Source of the DNA: Microplitis mediator | Taxonomy: Eukaryota; Arthropoda; Insecta; Hymenoptera; Braconidae | Reading direction: 5' to 3' | Length of the DNA: 64,000 nt | Assembly: GCF_029852145.1 (NCBI RefSeq) | Contig: NC_079977.1 | Span: 6,471,879-6,535,878 of the forward strand | Shown: piece after piece, positions 63,122 through 64,000 of the stretch | Layout of the letters: every line of letters starts with the position of its first letter | How positions within the stretch are numbered: the first letter of the stretch is position 1 | Notes under the pieces: generated by a model | Seen by the model: the letters and a program-made list of their open reading frames with translations, nothing else | Database searches by the model: none | What the model was told of the DNA's origin: nothing | Program-made: the position numbers and the translations under genes

Positions 63122-64000
63122 GTCTTAATTTAATTTTTATTATCGTCCTAATTAATTTTGTTCTTATAAACTGCTTATGAAAATGCCAATATATTACAAA
63201 GAAAGCCAATTATATATAAAATAGTTAAATTAAGTACCTCGTTGGTAGCATTAGCCTAAGGCTTGCGCGACAAACTTGACACTCAGTACATTACACTCAT
63301 TCTAACAAGTGCCTTAAGTATTTAAGCACAAGCGTAAAGTTATAAATAAAAATATATTTTTTGTTGTAATATATGAAGACGAAGAAAGATAGTGTCGCGT
63401 TAACTTGGTTATATAGAAGCGCTGAAGAAAGAAGCGTAGTCGGCACTTTAGCCTGCTTTAGCCACAACTCATTACCCGAGAGATTACCTGCGCTCCATGA
63501 AGTGCAACAGAGAAGCTTTTAAATATATATATGTATATATATATACTCTCTTCATCTTCTTACTTGTTCTCTTCTTTTGAGCATCTTGCCACGGCGCTGA
63601 GAGTATTTATCGGCCGAATAAATTACAATTGCGGTACGCGATTATTTTTATACTTTTTTTCTACTACAGTCTTTCATGCATATGAGACACGCACGGTAAA
63701 AAATAAAAATAATAATAATAAGGAATAAGTTTAAGAGGGGGTAAAAAGTTTTAAACGATGAGAGATAGAAAAATAAAAGATGATGAAATTGAGGACCTCT
63801 AGCACAACGTGAGGTTGTCCCTCCAGGGTGCCACGTGGGTGTAACGAAGACAAATCGTTTGCAAATTTCGACGATTCGAAAAATAATCGAGTCCTTCTTT
63901 TAAAACTCACGACTATATCACGCAGTGCATTTTTTTTTCTTCGTACGCGTGATACCATTTGCCCAATCACCTTTTTTATTTAAACTTTTTTTAATTAAAG
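63122..64000. other. Window edge, no gene supported
   Basis: Somewhat GC-richer than the neighbouring DNA. A minus-strand frame at 63731-63970 and a donor-like GCGCAG|GTAATC near 63483 were examined but do not join to dachsous in frame or resemble a cadherin. Confidence 0.35.

Noticed and set aside
63483..63520. Donor-like GCGCAG|GTAATC on the minus strand after ATGGAGCGCAG
   Set aside because: It would leave the wrong phase for the next dachsous exon, which needs a single preceding base of its split codon.
63731..63970. 79-codon minus-strand frame near the window edge as an upstream dachsous or other exon
   Set aside because: The translation is basic and does not resemble a cadherin or signal peptide, and no splice pair joins it in frame to the exon at 57074.

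Overview
The window looks like a piece of an insect nuclear genome. It is very AT-rich, with long introns bounded by GT...AG and dense small transposon remnants. The protein-coding content is insect-like. An ankyrin plus PRANC gene fits a hymenopteran, most likely a parasitoid wasp; that placement is inference. No bacterial, viral-particle or CRISPR features were seen.

Layout. (1) 1-5900: AT-rich DNA carrying a TIR-bounded element (591-2006), an intronless ankyrin-PRANC gene (2353-3411, +) and dispersed repeats. (2) 5929-22594 (+): a nine-exon excitatory amino acid transporter (SLC1/EAAT family). The spliced frame is 540 codons from the ATG at 6216 to the TAA at 22592-22594. It has unusual substitutions at normally invariant transport positions. 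(3) 22595-29709: AT-rich DNA between two convergent genes, with several repeat elements. (4) 29710-57074 (-): thirteen 3' coding exons of a giant cadherin identified as Dachsous. They give about 2500 residues: roughly 20 cadherin repeats, one membrane span and a cytoplasmic tail with a catenin-binding-like motif. The N-terminal part (signal peptide and perhaps seven repeats) is not in the window. (5) 57075-64000: no exon that I can support, mostly nested repeats, probably a long 5' intron of Dachsous.

Mobile DNA. At least four kinds of non-autonomous element recur: TTAA-flanked, piggyBac-like MITEs and foldbacks; a hAT-like foldback with a perfect 8-bp target duplication; a GATACTGAAGTTA MITE with about eight copies; and a striking class of elements whose short inverted termini enclose hundreds of bases built from one short word and its reverse complement, with a different word in nearly every element. 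Some of the last class share CCCGRGTC-type ends and sit inside other elements, so their boundaries can be read from the interrupted host element. This class is the best candidate here for something poorly described.

The three genes have separate jobs: a possible F-box-like adaptor (ankyrin-PRANC), a plasma-membrane amino acid transporter, and an adhesion/polarity receptor. Nothing in the sequence ties them into one pathway.
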